Source: Bacillota bacterium (GTDB lineage: Bacteria > Bacillota > Bacilli > Alicyclobacillales > SLC66). From it: a stretch of 64,000 nucleotides of DNA. The notes under the pieces are model-generated. The model saw nothing but the letters and a program-made list of their open reading frames with translations, had not been told where the DNA came from and did not search any database. Shown piece after piece: positions 24,873 to 34,035 of this stretch (within the stretch, counting starts at the first letter, position 1; every line of letters begins with the position of its first letter). The translations under genes were made by a program, and so were the position numbers. The stretch is taken from positions 1 through 64,000 of the forward strand of contig JAKADA010000005.1 of NCBI GenBank assembly GCA_021820975.1, read 5' to 3'.

Positions 24873-25829
24873 TTAATCAACCTCCTCGAAAGCATGCGTA
24901 AAGTGCATATTGATATAGCTAAAGACGGCTACGACAATGAAAGCAAGTACGGCTAACGTAGAAACCAAACCATAAGGTGCGATTGCAAGTTGATCAATCA
25001 TTTTGTAAATGGCACTAATAAGTATATCTGTTGATCCAGCAAATTGATTAGTTTGACTTGCTGGATTTCCCCCTGTTAAGAGGTAAACAGCCCCGAAGTT
25101 ATTAAAGTTAAATGCCATTGTAGGAATGATTAGCGGTAGACTAATCCTCCATAACGATGGAAGAGTAATGCTGAAAAATTGCTGGACAGGGCTAGCTCCG
25201 TCAATGGCTGATGCTTCATATAACTCACCCGGAACAGCTTGTAGGCCACCAAGACACACATTCATCATATAGGGATAACCTAGCCAAAGATTAACGAGCA
25301 ATATAGCTACTTTCGCCCAAAACGTATTAATGAGCCAAGGTATTGAAGCAATTCCAATATAATGAAGTAATTGATTGATGTTACCTCGACTGTAATCAAG
25401 CATTCCACTCCAAGCCAATTGTGAAGCTAACGCAGGTACTGCCCAAGGGATAATCAAAACACCCCGATAAAAAACAGATTCTTTCATATGTTTGTTATTA
25501 AGTAAGACGGCCATAACAAGACCTAGAAGATAATTTAATGCAGTCGTTAAGATGGCAAAAACAAATGTCCATATAATGGTAGGTACAAAGTATTGTCCCC
25601 ATTGTCCGAATAAAACACTTTGATAATTGGAAAACCCCACCCAATTCCAATTGAAGAAGTGCGGTCCACTGTCGTAATTGGTAAAAGAAATAATAATTGT
25701 ATAAATAATAGGGCCTACACTTAAAATCGCGATGGTAATCAAGGCGGGCAAGAGATATACATATGCCGACTTCTGAATCTTTCTCTTTTGGTTATGTCGG
25801 GTTTGTAATTTTGCACTTTGTATCGCCAT
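24873..25829 (-). CDS. malF: Maltodextrin ABC transporter permease, MalF type
   Basis: 318 residues with six main spans. The EAA motif is GLQAVPGELYEASAIDGAS. It lacks the large periplasmic P2 loop of E. coli MalF, as usual in Gram-positives. SD GAGGAGG 7 nt before ATG. Forms the membrane channel with MalG. Confidence 0.93.
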   Translation of the reverse strand: MAIQSAKLQTRHNQKRKIQKSAYVYLLPALITIAILSVGPIIYTIIISFTNYDSGPHFFNWNWVGFSNYQSVLFGQWGQYFVPTIIWTFVFAILTTALNYLLGLVMAVLLNNKHMKESVFYRGVLIIPWAVPALASQLAWSGMLDYSRGNINQLLHYIGIASIPWLINTFWAKVAILLVNLWLGYPYMMNVCLGGLQAVPGELYEASAIDGASPVQQFFSITLPSLWRISLPLIIPTMAFNFNNFGAVYLLTGGNPASQTNQFAGSTDILISAIYKMIDQLAIAPYGLVSTLAVLAFIVVAVFSYINMHFTHAFEEVD

Positions 25830-25866
25830 ATCTGAACCTCCTCAATAAAAGGTTTTGTTCTAAGGA

Positions 25867-25903
25867 GATATGGAGGCACCCCTTATGTAGGTGCCTCCAT
25901 ATC
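25867..25903 (-). terminator. Hairpin between malE and malF
   Basis: GATATGGAGGCACC and GGTGCCTCCATATC form a 14-bp perfect stem with a 9-nt loop, with no strong T tract. Such hairpins between malE and malF commonly stabilise the malE mRNA or partly stop transcription, giving excess binding protein. Confidence 0.65.
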
Positions 25904-25955
25904 GTCATTAGTTGGAACAAGGTCGTGTGATACTTACCACTACACGAAAGCCGAA

Positions 25956-27203
25956 TTATTGAATGGTTTCTCCAACTCGGATTTGTTTCACCGCGTTAGC
26001 AGCAGCTTTCTGTGGTGTTTCTTTACCTTGTGTAATAAATGTGAGCATATTGCCTGCTGGCGTCCAAACAGCATTCATAGCTGCATTTTTAGGCATCGGA
26101 ACGCCAAATTGTAATGCTTGAGCGAACGCTTCGTTATACTCATTACTGCTAACTTGAGATCCATTAATCAAAGATTTCAAGACTGGTAAACGGTGACCGA
26201 CACTTAATTCTCTAAGTGGCGTAGTTTTTGCAATGTACTGGGCCAAACTCCAAGCAGCGGCGGTATTGTGCGTGCGCGAACTTACAACCATAGTTTGATA
26301 GGTTTCATACGTTTGAGGATGACGACCGTTTGGCAACAACGGTAGTGGAGCGATCTTAAAGGGTACTTTTGCCTTTGCCAATCCAGGGGTGTCCCAAGGG
26401 CCAGAGATGTACATGCCGATTTTTCCGGATTGGAAGTCAGTCAATGCATAATTATTGTTGAAGTTCGGCTTCATAAAGTGGTATTTGAAGACAAAATCCC
26501 TAATGAGGTTCAAACCAGCGACGGAATTTTTGGAACCGAGATTAATGACTTTCGGATTCGAAGATCCATTGCTGTTTTTACCAAATACACTTCCTCCCAT
26601 TCCGCCAATATATGCATAGGAGAAGTAGAAGTTATTATCTTGGAATTCGAAGCCAACCTTTTTAGCATCTGTAATAAACTGGTTCCAGGTTTTTGGAGGT
26701 GTTGAAAGTTTGTTGGTACGGTAGAAAAGAGCATACGTTTCAGCAGCAAGAGGGATACCATACATCGTACCGGAAAAGGTCACAGAGTTTATTGCGGGAG
26801 CAATATAGTCAGCTTTATTAATTTCACCATTCGGCACTGGAGCAAGAACTCCAGCTAATTGTAAAGGTCCCAAGTTGTTGTGTGGAATACCAATAGCCAT
26901 GTCTGCAGAATTACTGCGAACGGCATTCTCAAAATCATTAAAATTACTGTCAGCTGATTTATCGATGATGGTAACTGTATCACCATGAAGTTTTCCCCAT
27001 GCATTAGCAGTTTGTTGCATCAGCGTAGTTTCAGGGCCGCCCCACCAAGACCATACGGTGAGATGTTGACCAGATGGTACGGATGCGCCTTGCGTAGCTT
27101 TGACAACTGCTGTGGCACCTAGTCCGCCTCCTACTGTAGCGAGTACCGTTCCGAGTGTCCCAACGGCAAGTGCCGCTGCTGTGAATTTCGACAAACGATT
27201 CAT
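25956..27203 (-). CDS. malE: Maltodextrin-binding protein without a lipobox
   Basis: 415 residues. An N-terminal hydrophobic segment (FTAAALAVGTLGTVLATVGG) is followed by the extracellular solute-binding family 1 fold (LTVWSWWGGPETTLMQQTAN, then YGIPLAAETYALFYRTNKL, GKIGMYISGPWD). Unusually for a Gram-positive binding protein there is no Cys anywhere, so it cannot be lipid-anchored; it is either anchored by the uncleaved segment or released. SD AGAGGGG 8 nt before ATG. First gene of the operon. Confidence 0.9.
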   Translation of the reverse strand: MNRLSKFTAAALAVGTLGTVLATVGGGLGATAVVKATQGASVPSGQHLTVWSWWGGPETTLMQQTANAWGKLHGDTVTIIDKSADSNFNDFENAVRSNSADMAIGIPHNNLGPLQLAGVLAPVPNGEINKADYIAPAINSVTFSGTMYGIPLAAETYALFYRTNKLSTPPKTWNQFITDAKKVGFEFQDNNFYFSYAYIGGMGGSVFGKNSNGSSNPKVINLGSKNSVAGLNLIRDFVFKYHFMKPNFNNNYALTDFQSGKIGMYISGPWDTPGLAKAKVPFKIAPLPLLPNGRHPQTYETYQTMVVSSRTHNTAAAWSLAQYIAKTTPLRELSVGHRLPVLKSLINGSQVSSNEYNEAFAQALQFGVPMPKNAAMNAVWTPAGNMLTFITQGKETPQKAAANAVKQIRVGETIQ

Positions 27204-27637
27204 TAAAAATGCCCCTCTCTATTTTGGGTTTCGTCCTTATCGGACGGCATTTGCCCCCAAGGAATTTGCATCGCCATCGTGCATTCGATTGCCCAAGCGT
27301 TTTCACATTCCCTAGATGTTTACCGTCAGGCTATAACGCCAACGGAATAAACATTGAACTCGCTTACAGTCGTGTGTAAAGGTTGGTCAATCGTTTGCAT
27401 GATTTTGATAGGCTCAATTTCTAGGTCAGCCCCTTCATTTCCTGCCTCTAAGATAAAATTATTTTGTGTAAAAAGTGTGTAATAGAATGGTATTTAGTAT
27501 AGAAAAGGCATTATAGGCCAGTTTTCAAGTGAAAATCCAATATAAAGTACAAAAGAGTAAATGTGTCCATATTTCTTTTATCAGCTTAATTTAGACTCTT
27601 TATAGGATTATACTTTGTGCACACGTTTGCAGAAGAT
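27204..27637 (-). promoter_or_regulatory. malE upstream region with two LacI-type operator candidates
   Basis: No gene is seen in this 434-bp gap. TCAATCGTTTGC (27387-27398) and GCACACGTTTGC (27619-27630) resemble the LacI/CcpA half-site symmetry GCAAACGTTTGC. A loose minus-strand promoter TTGGAT, 19 bp, TATAAT (27510-27540) lies between them. Binding by the downstream LacI-family regulator or by CcpA is inferred. Confidence 0.45.
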
Positions 27638-29101
27638 TTAGCGAGCGAATTCGTACTGTCGTCGCAATCCTTTTGGGTAATGGTTTTTCAATATGCCTTG
27701 AGATACTTTGCCCCACCCAAGTGGGACATCATCCATAAAGACGAGGCACCATCCATTGCGGTTGTCGCAGGGAATTGGGTGACCGGCTAGGTAATCGAGA
27801 ATTTTTTGATCGTGATACGGTAGACGACACGTTGATAAAACATCTTTTTTTTGCAACGTCATAGCTAATGCGTGTTCTGGCGTTACTTGTTTGTTAAAAA
27901 GGTGAAGCAAGGGTATGCCAGGACGCAAGTAGGCGGGCATAGGAATTGTATCTTTGGGAACAGCAAACAGAACCCCGTTTTGCGTGAGAAAGTGATGAGA
28001 TTCTTGGATTTTTTTGATAGCAGTTGGTGTCAATGTATCTTTTGCAAATGATGTATAGGCCGCCAATAAGGTACGATCATCACGTTGTGCTAGATGACGT
28101 TTGGCATCTGTGCGTTTGGTACGTAGTGATTCTGTAGAATAGCTACCTTTGCGTTCGATAAGGGCGATGAAATGCCCCTCTCCTTTGCTCTTATACGGAA
28201 AAAAGCGCGCACAATAAGAGGTGTCTGCGTTTTGAAGAGCCGGTTCATAGTCATGAAGAAGGTCATACAGCCACTCACTGTGATTTGACGCGTCGATAAT
28301 TTGTGCCGCTGAGAGCCCTTGGTCACTACTTTCTAAAGATAACCTTTGTAAACTCAGATCTTTGTGTGAAGTGAGGAATTTGGCCACTACGCATTCGTTT
28401 TCTATCGGATTAAATGTGCATGTCGAATAGACAATTCGACCGCGCTCTTTCAGCATGGTATAGGCACTTTCTAAAATGGCTAGTTGTTGTTTGGCAAGTG
28501 TTTCAACGCGCTCTATATTCCACATTGCCCTCGCTTCTGGTTCGCGGCGAAATAATCCTTCGGCACTACATGGAGCATCGACTAAAATAGCATCGAAAAA
28601 TGACGCATAATCAGCTGTGAGTTTGTCTGGTGCCATCGTTGCTATCGTGGTATGAGTGAGTCCCATACGCTCCACATTTTGCACGAGAGCTTGAGCACGC
28701 GACCGGTTTATTTCGTTGGCAAGAAGAAAACCTTGATTGTTCATGGCAGCACCAATCTGCGTTGTTTTACCACCAGGTGCGGCACATAAGTCAAGTATTC
28801 GTTCGCCGGGTTTTGGCGCAAGAACAGCGACTGGAGCCATGGCGGTAGGTTCTTGAAGGTACACCACACCTGCAGCATGTAAGGGATCGTTTCCGATGCG
28901 ATCTTGAAGATCGATGATAAAACCTGTTTTATTCCATGGCACAGGATGTTGCAATTTCAATGCGTTATTGGTCACTTTTAAGGGATTTATCCGTAATCCA
29001 CGCACACGAGGTTGCGCTAAAGAATCTTCATAGTGTTGCCAGGCTATGTCACCAAAAGTTGCGCGAAACATTTGCGAAAAAGGTTTTGCAATATCTGTCA
29101 T
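27638..29101 (-). CDS. rsmF: RsmF-type rRNA (cytosine-C5) methyltransferase
   Basis: 487 residues. The SAM-binding domain contains LDLCAAPGGKTTQIGAAM, the first Cys loop DAPCSAEGLFRREPEARAMW and the catalytic YSTCTFNPIENE, as in NOL1/NOP2/Sun m5C methyltransferases. The C-terminal extension (about 300-487) matches RsmF/YebU rather than RsmB, so 16S rRNA is the likely target. Divergent from the glycosyltransferase genes; single transcript. Confidence 0.92.
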   Translation of the reverse strand: MTDIAKPFSQMFRATFGDIAWQHYEDSLAQPRVRGLRINPLKVTNNALKLQHPVPWNKTGFIIDLQDRIGNDPLHAAGVVYLQEPTAMAPVAVLAPKPGERILDLCAAPGGKTTQIGAAMNNQGFLLANEINRSRAQALVQNVERMGLTHTTIATMAPDKLTADYASFFDAILVDAPCSAEGLFRREPEARAMWNIERVETLAKQQLAILESAYTMLKERGRIVYSTCTFNPIENECVVAKFLTSHKDLSLQRLSLESSDQGLSAAQIIDASNHSEWLYDLLHDYEPALQNADTSYCARFFPYKSKGEGHFIALIERKGSYSTESLRTKRTDAKRHLAQRDDRTLLAAYTSFAKDTLTPTAIKKIQESHHFLTQNGVLFAVPKDTIPMPAYLRPGIPLLHLFNKQVTPEHALAMTLQKKDVLSTCRLPYHDQKILDYLAGHPIPCDNRNGWCLVFMDDVPLGWGKVSQGILKNHYPKGLRRQYEFAR

Positions 29102-29221
29102 GATTATGTAACTCCTTGCTCATTGAATAGTTGTAGTATATCGCAGCCAGCGGATAAATAGGTTTGACAAGGAACAGTAAAAAACGGTACTTTTAATGAA
29201 ATAGACTAGGAGGATTACGCA

Positions 29222-30427
29222 TTGGCTCGATGGCGAACTCATATTCCTTTTATAGTGATTGCGTTTTTTACATTCTTGTTTCGAATATACTTGTGGAAGA
29301 AGACTGGGGTTGCCGAATACGGCGATATGCTGCGTTATGATGCTATGGCAATTCACGTGGTTTGGCAGGGGTATTTAGGTAACGGTACAGTCCCGGATGC
29401 TTTCGTAACACCGGGTTATCCTTTGTTTGTCGCCTTCATCATGAAGCTTGTTATGATTTTGCATTCAGGTGGATTATCGCATCAGCGGCTTATACATGAA
29501 GTGTATCTGGCACAACAATTCCTTTCGATCGTTACGTTGCTTCTAATTTATATGTTGGGTACCGTCATGGTAAATAAACTAACGGGCATTGTTGCCGCTT
29601 TATTGTCCTTGTTTTATCTTCCAAACTCCTTTGTAGGGCTCATGTTGCTTACAGAAGCGCTATTTATACCTTTGCTTATCGCAACGATCTTGGCATTTGT
29701 TTATGCGCAAAAAACAAATCGAAAAAGATATTATGCGCTAACTGGGCTGTTGCTAGGCTTGACTACTTTGGTGCGACCAACAGTATTACCGTTTATTGTG
29801 TTGTTTGCCGCTTTATCCTGGTGGCCCTTTTTAAAAGCGGGATTTAGAGGTGTTGTTTCTTGGTTTAAGCAATTTGTTTGGTTGATTGTTCTTTTTATTA
29901 TTACCATGATTCCGTGGTGGGTGCGAAATGCTTTGGATTTTCATCGCTTCATTCCACTTTCAACAGAGGCTGGTAATCCGCTTTTAGCTGGTGCGGACCC
30001 GTATTTCAAAGTACCGATTGATACGTTAATTCAAATGTCGCGTAACCTTCATGAGAGCCAGCAAACATTTGCAATTCATTATATTGAACAAGGGCTGACT
30101 CACCATTTCTTTTTCTTTGTTGGTTGGTTTTTATTTGGTAAATTGGGCTATCTTTTTTGGCAACCATGGCTCTATGGCTATATAACGCTATTTGTGTTAT
30201 ATCATCATGTGGTGGTTGTGCTGGGATTCATCCTTATGTTTGCCGGATTGTTTTGGCGCCAACTGCGGACGATTAGCTTTACGACGCTAGCACTTTTGTT
30301 GTTGCAATTAGGGTTTTTACCAACGGCGCGTTATGGCTATCCTATTATCGTGTTGTGGTTGATTATTCTTGCCGCCTATATCGTGCAAGTTTGGCACATC
30401 CTTGTTCAAAGGAGATCTCACGCATGA
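29222..30427 (+). CDS. GT-C-fold membrane glycosyltransferase (GT39/ArnT-like)
   Basis: 401 residues, about 10 membrane spans. The first extracytoplasmic loop has EYGDMLRYDAMA and AFVTPGYPLF, fitting the acidic catalytic loop of polyprenyl-phosphate-sugar-dependent GT-C enzymes. LTTLVRPTVLPF and PWWVRN are typical later motifs. It likely moves a sugar from a lipid carrier to an outer acceptor. TTG 29222 has AGGAGG 8 nt before it. It overlaps the next gene by 4 bp (ATGA), and that gene could make the lipid-linked donor. Confidence 0.83.
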   Translation: MARWRTHIPFIVIAFFTFLFRIYLWKKTGVAEYGDMLRYDAMAIHVVWQGYLGNGTVPDAFVTPGYPLFVAFIMKLVMILHSGGLSHQRLIHEVYLAQQFLSIVTLLLIYMLGTVMVNKLTGIVAALLSLFYLPNSFVGLMLLTEALFIPLLIATILAFVYAQKTNRKRYYALTGLLLGLTTLVRPTVLPFIVLFAALSWWPFLKAGFRGVVSWFKQFVWLIVLFIITMIPWWVRNALDFHRFIPLSTEAGNPLLAGADPYFKVPIDTLIQMSRNLHESQQTFAIHYIEQGLTHHFFFFVGWFLFGKLGYLFWQPWLYGYITLFVLYHHVVVVLGFILMFAGLFWRQLRTISFTTLALLLLQLGFLPTARYGYPIIVLWLIILAAYIVQVWHILVQRRSHA

Positions 30428-31143
30428 ACGACGCTTTGGTGATTATTCCAGCGCTCAATGAAGAACGTAGTGTCGCTGACGTGATCCGTAGCATATTTAG
30501 TTCGGCGCCTAATGTAGATATTGTTGTAATTTCTGATGGATCTACGGATAATACAGCCAATGTTGCACGGAACGCAGGTGCACAGGTCATCGAATTGCCG
30601 GTTAATCTAGGTATCGGCGGTGCCATGCAGACGGGCTATCGTTATGCTTTTGATAAGAGGTATCATTTTGCTGTTCAAATCGATGCTGATGGTCAACATG
30701 ACCCGGCTGACTTGCCACGATTGCTTGATGAAGCAAGACAACATCATGGCGATATGGTGCTTGGATCGAGATACGTGCAAAAAACGGCTTATCGTTCTTC
30801 GCGATCGAGGCGCGCTGGCATGATTTTACTAGCAACTTTGGTGCGGATGGCTGTGGGTTATCCGATTCACGACACAACATCAGGGTACCGGGTCGTCAAT
30901 GATCGAGTCATTCGTTTGTTTAGTGAATATTATCCGATCGACTATCCCGAAGTAGAAGTACTCGTCTTATTACATCGACATAAGTTAACAATTCATGAGA
31001 TTCCCGTTGAAATGAAGGAACGTCAAGCTGGTGTGTCGTCGATTACCATGTTTAAATCAGGCTACTATATGTTAAAGGTTTCTCTAGCCATCTTGCTTGA
31101 GATTCTGCGCAAAAGCGGCGTCAAAGGGGAGGCCCGCTCATGA
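30424..31143 (+). CDS. GT2 family glycosyltransferase (DPM1/polyprenyl-phosphate type)
   Basis: 239 residues. GT-A fold with VIIPALNEERSVADVIRSI, VVISDGSTDNT, the acidic motif QIDADGQHDP and LGSRYV. Short, with no C-terminal membrane pair, so like polyprenyl-phosphate mannosyl/glucosyl transferases. ATG 30424 has AAAGGAG upstream. It overlaps both neighbours by 4 bp, giving a coupled trio with the GT-C and DUF2304 genes. Confidence 0.88.
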   Translation: MNDALVIIPALNEERSVADVIRSIFSSAPNVDIVVISDGSTDNTANVARNAGAQVIELPVNLGIGGAMQTGYRYAFDKRYHFAVQIDADGQHDPADLPRLLDEARQHHGDMVLGSRYVQKTAYRSSRSRRAGMILLATLVRMAVGYPIHDTTSGYRVVNDRVIRLFSEYYPIDYPEVEVLVLLHRHKLTIHEIPVEMKERQAGVSSITMFKSGYYMLKVSLAILLEILRKSGVKGEARS

Positions 31144-31517
31144 ATGTGTTTGTGATCGTGGCTATTTTTGCCATTGTATTTTTGGTTGCCGTGATTGATC
31201 TTATGCGGCGTCGTGTGTTGATGGAACAGTATTCGCTGTTTTGGTTGGGTATGGGATTGGTACTGTTAATTCTATCTATTTTCCATCAATGGTTAAATCC
31301 GCTCGCTGATGTTTTAAAGATCGCTTATCCGCCGTCGTTACTTTTTCTTATTGGATTTCTTTTCTTATTTGGCATTATGTTGCATCTCACCGTCGTCTTA
31401 TCACGACTTACGATGCGCTCGATTCGTCTTGTGCAGGAACTTGGTATGGTGAAAGCAGAGTTAAAAATATTGCAAACAGAACATGAGCTTACGGAGGGTG
31501 ATCGACATGTCAACTAA
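31140..31517 (+). CDS. DUF2304 membrane protein
   Basis: 125 residues, three spans (NVFVIVAIFAIVFLVAVIDL; YSLFWLGMGLVLLILSIF; PSLLFLIGFLFLFGIMLHL) and a basic helical tail. DUF2304 proteins are often encoded next to polyprenyl-phosphate GT2 enzymes, and may anchor them or help lipid flipping. Its 3' end overlaps queF by 11 bp. Confidence 0.87.
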   Translation: MNVFVIVAIFAIVFLVAVIDLMRRRVLMEQYSLFWLGMGLVLLILSIFHQWLNPLADVLKIAYPPSLLFLIGFLFLFGIMLHLTVVLSRLTMRSIRLVQELGMVKAELKILQTEHELTEGDRHVN

Positions 31518-31884
31518 ACCATCAAAAGAACTCGAACCAATTGCTAACCCGTACCCAATGCGTGACTATGAAGTGTTTATTGAAGCTCCGGAGTTTACTA
31601 CCGTGTGTCCAAAAACGGGACAACCTGATTTTGGGGTTATAACTTTTCGGTATCGCCCAGGCCCGTACATCATCGAATTAAAATCACTTAAACTCTACCT
31701 GTGGAGCTTTCGTGAGGAGGGTCATTTTCATGAGGAAGTAACGAATGTTATTGCGGATGATTTTATTCGTTTTGCTCAACCTCGTTATCTTGAGGTGATT
31801 GGTAAATTCACCGTTCGCGGCGGAATTGCGACGACAGTGCGCGTGGAGTATACAGAAGAGGAAAATAACCTTTCAGAAAAGTAA
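31507..31884 (+). CDS. queF: NADPH-dependent preQ0 reductase
   Basis: 125 residues, short unimodular type. Catalytic Cys in FTTVCPKTGQPDFG, binding motif ELKSLKLYLWSFR and HEE (in EGHFHEEV). It reduces 7-cyano-7-deazaguanine to preQ1 for queuosine in tRNA. ATG 31507 follows GGAGGGTGATCGAC. The other queuosine genes are not in the window; being inside a glycosyltransferase transcript is probably incidental. Confidence 0.95.
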   Translation: MSTKPSKELEPIANPYPMRDYEVFIEAPEFTTVCPKTGQPDFGVITFRYRPGPYIIELKSLKLYLWSFREEGHFHEEVTNVIADDFIRFAQPRYLEVIGKFTVRGGIATTVRVEYTEEENNLSEK

Positions 31885-31903
31885 GATAGGCTGTTGTCCA
31901 GTG

Positions 31904-31974
31904 CTCCTTGGGGAAAGATGGCATACACTCTCATGACATGATATTGAGGGTTATAGGTAAAAGCCCCCAAGGAG
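31904..31974 (+). promoter_or_regulatory. Inverted repeat covering the YheC/D ribosome-binding site
   Basis: CTCCTTGGGG (31904-31913) is an exact inverted copy of CCCCAAGGAG (31965-31974), which contains the SD of the next gene. Pairing across the 51-nt loop would hide the SD. This could be leader-based control or chance. Confidence 0.4.
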
Positions 31975-31982
31975 GCTCCCAT

Positions 31983-33065
31983 ATGGGAAGTCAAATAACC
32001 ATAGGCGTTGCATCAACGGTTAAACCCTGTGATGGGTTGGGGCATAGCAAAGTACCATTTTTTGAACGCATGGCGCTACGTGCTCGGAAAATGGGTGCAC
32101 GCCTCATCTTATTTCATCCAGACCAAGTGAACTTACAAAAAAGTGTTGTTACAGGATATGTCCTATCACCTACGCTTACTTCAACATGGACGCAACAAAC
32201 GATGGCGATGCCTGATGTCCTCTATGATAATGTGTTTGTACACCTTGCCGTACAAGGGCTTGTCCATCCTCTTCGCCGTTATGCTAAAGAACATTACGTC
32301 CCACTATTTAATCCATCCCTACCTGGAAAAGGCGCTATTACACACTTTGTTTCACAGGTCTCTGATACAATGATGCGTGTTCCTCAAACGAAAATTGTAC
32401 AAAATGAAATGACAATCCTTGAAATGATGGATCGATATCGTACTGTTTATGTGAAACCGACAGGGGGCTACGGTGGGCGAGGCGTGCTTCGCTTAACTTC
32501 AATGCCGCGGAGTATACGAGTAGAGTGTGATCGATTTCAAGGTGATAAAAAGCTGTCTACAGTCATGTCTCAAGACGATTTTCATCGCTTTTATGAACGG
32601 ATAATCAGCAAAAGAAAACATATTGTTCAACAACAGATTCCTTTGCTGCAAGTGGACGGTGCCAATGTTGATTTTCGTGTCGTTCTCGGACGCGATCGAC
32701 AAGGAGAGTGGCAAGTTGTCGGTATCGTTCCGAAAGTAGCTGCTAAACATGGGGTGGTGACAAACCTCGTTGCAGGAGGACACCGATTATCGATGAACGA
32801 TCTCTCGCGTATTTGGGGTAGTGTGCGGACAAATGAAATTAGCGACCGACTTATTCGATCGGCCAAAGTAGTCTCCCGTGCTTTATCGAAACGATACCAG
32901 ACATTCGGTCTAGTAGGCTATGACCTTGGCGTAGATGAGACTCTACACGTATGGTATATCGAGATGAATCCCAAACCTGCTCGCCGTTTACTCTTCCCTG
33001 AGATGCGCACAAAAGCGGGTGACTTAGCTGTTGATTTTGCCTATTATCTTGCTCGCAAACACTAG
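31983..33065 (+). CDS. YheC/YheD-family ATP-grasp protein (spore-coat associated)
   Basis: 360 residues. ATP-grasp features: VYVKPTGGYGGRGVLRL (P-loop-like), VDFRVVLGRDRQGEWQ and a terminal metal site EMNPKPARR. YheC/D proteins are linked to spore coat in Bacillus, but the reaction is unknown. ATG 31983 follows AAGGAGG at 7 nt. The start is moved inward from an upstream in-frame codon that lacks an SD. Confidence 0.82.
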   Translation: MGSQITIGVASTVKPCDGLGHSKVPFFERMALRARKMGARLILFHPDQVNLQKSVVTGYVLSPTLTSTWTQQTMAMPDVLYDNVFVHLAVQGLVHPLRRYAKEHYVPLFNPSLPGKGAITHFVSQVSDTMMRVPQTKIVQNEMTILEMMDRYRTVYVKPTGGYGGRGVLRLTSMPRSIRVECDRFQGDKKLSTVMSQDDFHRFYERIISKRKHIVQQQIPLLQVDGANVDFRVVLGRDRQGEWQVVGIVPKVAAKHGVVTNLVAGGHRLSMNDLSRIWGSVRTNEISDRLIRSAKVVSRALSKRYQTFGLVGYDLGVDETLHVWYIEMNPKPARRLLFPEMRTKAGDLAVDFAYYLARKH

Positions 33066-33070
33066 CTGCA

Positions 33071-33114
33071 ATCAGCGCAACGTAACGTAGTGCAAAGGCA
33101 TAGGTTGCGCTGAT
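33071..33114. terminator. Hairpin between convergent genes
   Basis: ATCAGCGCAAC (33071-33081) pairs with GTTGCGCTGAT (33104-33114). On the plus strand GAGTTTGCCTGTTTTTT follows. It lies between the YheC/D and LysR gene ends. Confidence 0.6.
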
Positions 33115-33129
33115 GAGTTTGCCTGTTTT

Positions 33130-34035
33130 TTACGATAAAATGGACTGCGTGATACTGTGCGTTTCTTCCTGCAAGAAAATTTGAAATACTTTTGTTGCCT
33201 TCGTTTGAAAATCGGATTTTCGAATAACGGTAGAAAACTGACGATGTGTTTCATTATGCGGCATAGGAAGCAGGCAAAGGGTCCCCCATTTTAATTCCTT
33301 ACGAACTACCCACGTTGATAAGACTGACAAGCCTAAACCTGCTTCGACAGATTCTTTGATGACTTGCGTGCTACTATATTCAAGGATTACTTCGGGTTGG
33401 ATTTGATAGTTAGAAAACACATGATCTGTAATTTCCCTTGTGCCAGATCCCTTTTCGCGAATAATCCAGGTTTCTTTCTCTAATTGTCCCTTTGTAATCT
33501 CTTTTTTTGCAACCAACGGGTGATGGATTGCGGCCACAATAGCCACCGTATCTTTGGCAAATGGTTCTATGTCCACTTCTTGTGACTGAGATTGACCTTC
33601 AATGATGCCTATATCGAATTCACCGCGACTCACTTTGTCAACGACAGTGCGTGTATTTTCGATGCTAATTATTGGGGTGATCTTCGGGTAAAGAAGGCGA
33701 AACCTTGCAATGAGATGGGGTAAAACGTATTCCCCAAAAGTAAAACTAGCGCCTATAATCAGTGATCCACTGGCATTATGTTGCAAGTCTTCAAGAAGTC
33801 GATCCATTTGTGAATACAAATTCAAAATATCTTTTGCGTGGTGATAAACAAGTTCACCCGCTTTATTCAATCTTACGTATTTGTTCGTTCTATCAAGGAG
33901 TTTCACATTCAGACGCTGTTCAAGATTCTGGATGTGTTGGCTGATAGCTGGCTGACTGATATGCAACTTTTGGGCTGCGCGAGTAAAATTTTGTTCTTGT
34001 GCTACGGTGATAAACGCAAGTAATTGCTGATCGAT
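33130..34035 (-). CDS. LysR-family regulator with an apparent ATC start
   Basis: 301 residues if begun at ATC 34035. The frame reads IDQQLLAFITVAQEQNFTRA then AQKLHISQPAISQHIQNLEQ, a complete LysR HTH, then an effector domain (LIIGASFTFGEYVLPHL; IREKGSGTREITDHV). No ATG, GTG or TTG occurs between the upstream in-frame TAG and the HTH; the first usual start (TTG 33966) lies inside the HTH and would destroy it. AGGGGG sits 9 nt before the ATC. So it uses a rare start codon, or has lost its start by mutation. CysL/CbbR-like; target unknown. Confidence 0.8.
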   Translation of the reverse strand: MDQQLLAFITVAQEQNFTRAAQKLHISQPAISQHIQNLEQRLNVKLLDRTNKYVRLNKAGELVYHHAKDILNLYSQMDRLLEDLQHNASGSLIIGASFTFGEYVLPHLIARFRLLYPKITPIISIENTRTVVDKVSRGEFDIGIIEGQSQSQEVDIEPFAKDTVAIVAAIHHPLVAKKEITKGQLEKETWIIREKGSGTREITDHVFSNYQIQPEVILEYSSTQVIKESVEAGLGLSVLSTWVVRKELKWGTLCLLPMPHNETHRQFSTVIRKSDFQTKATKVFQIFLQEETHSITQSILS

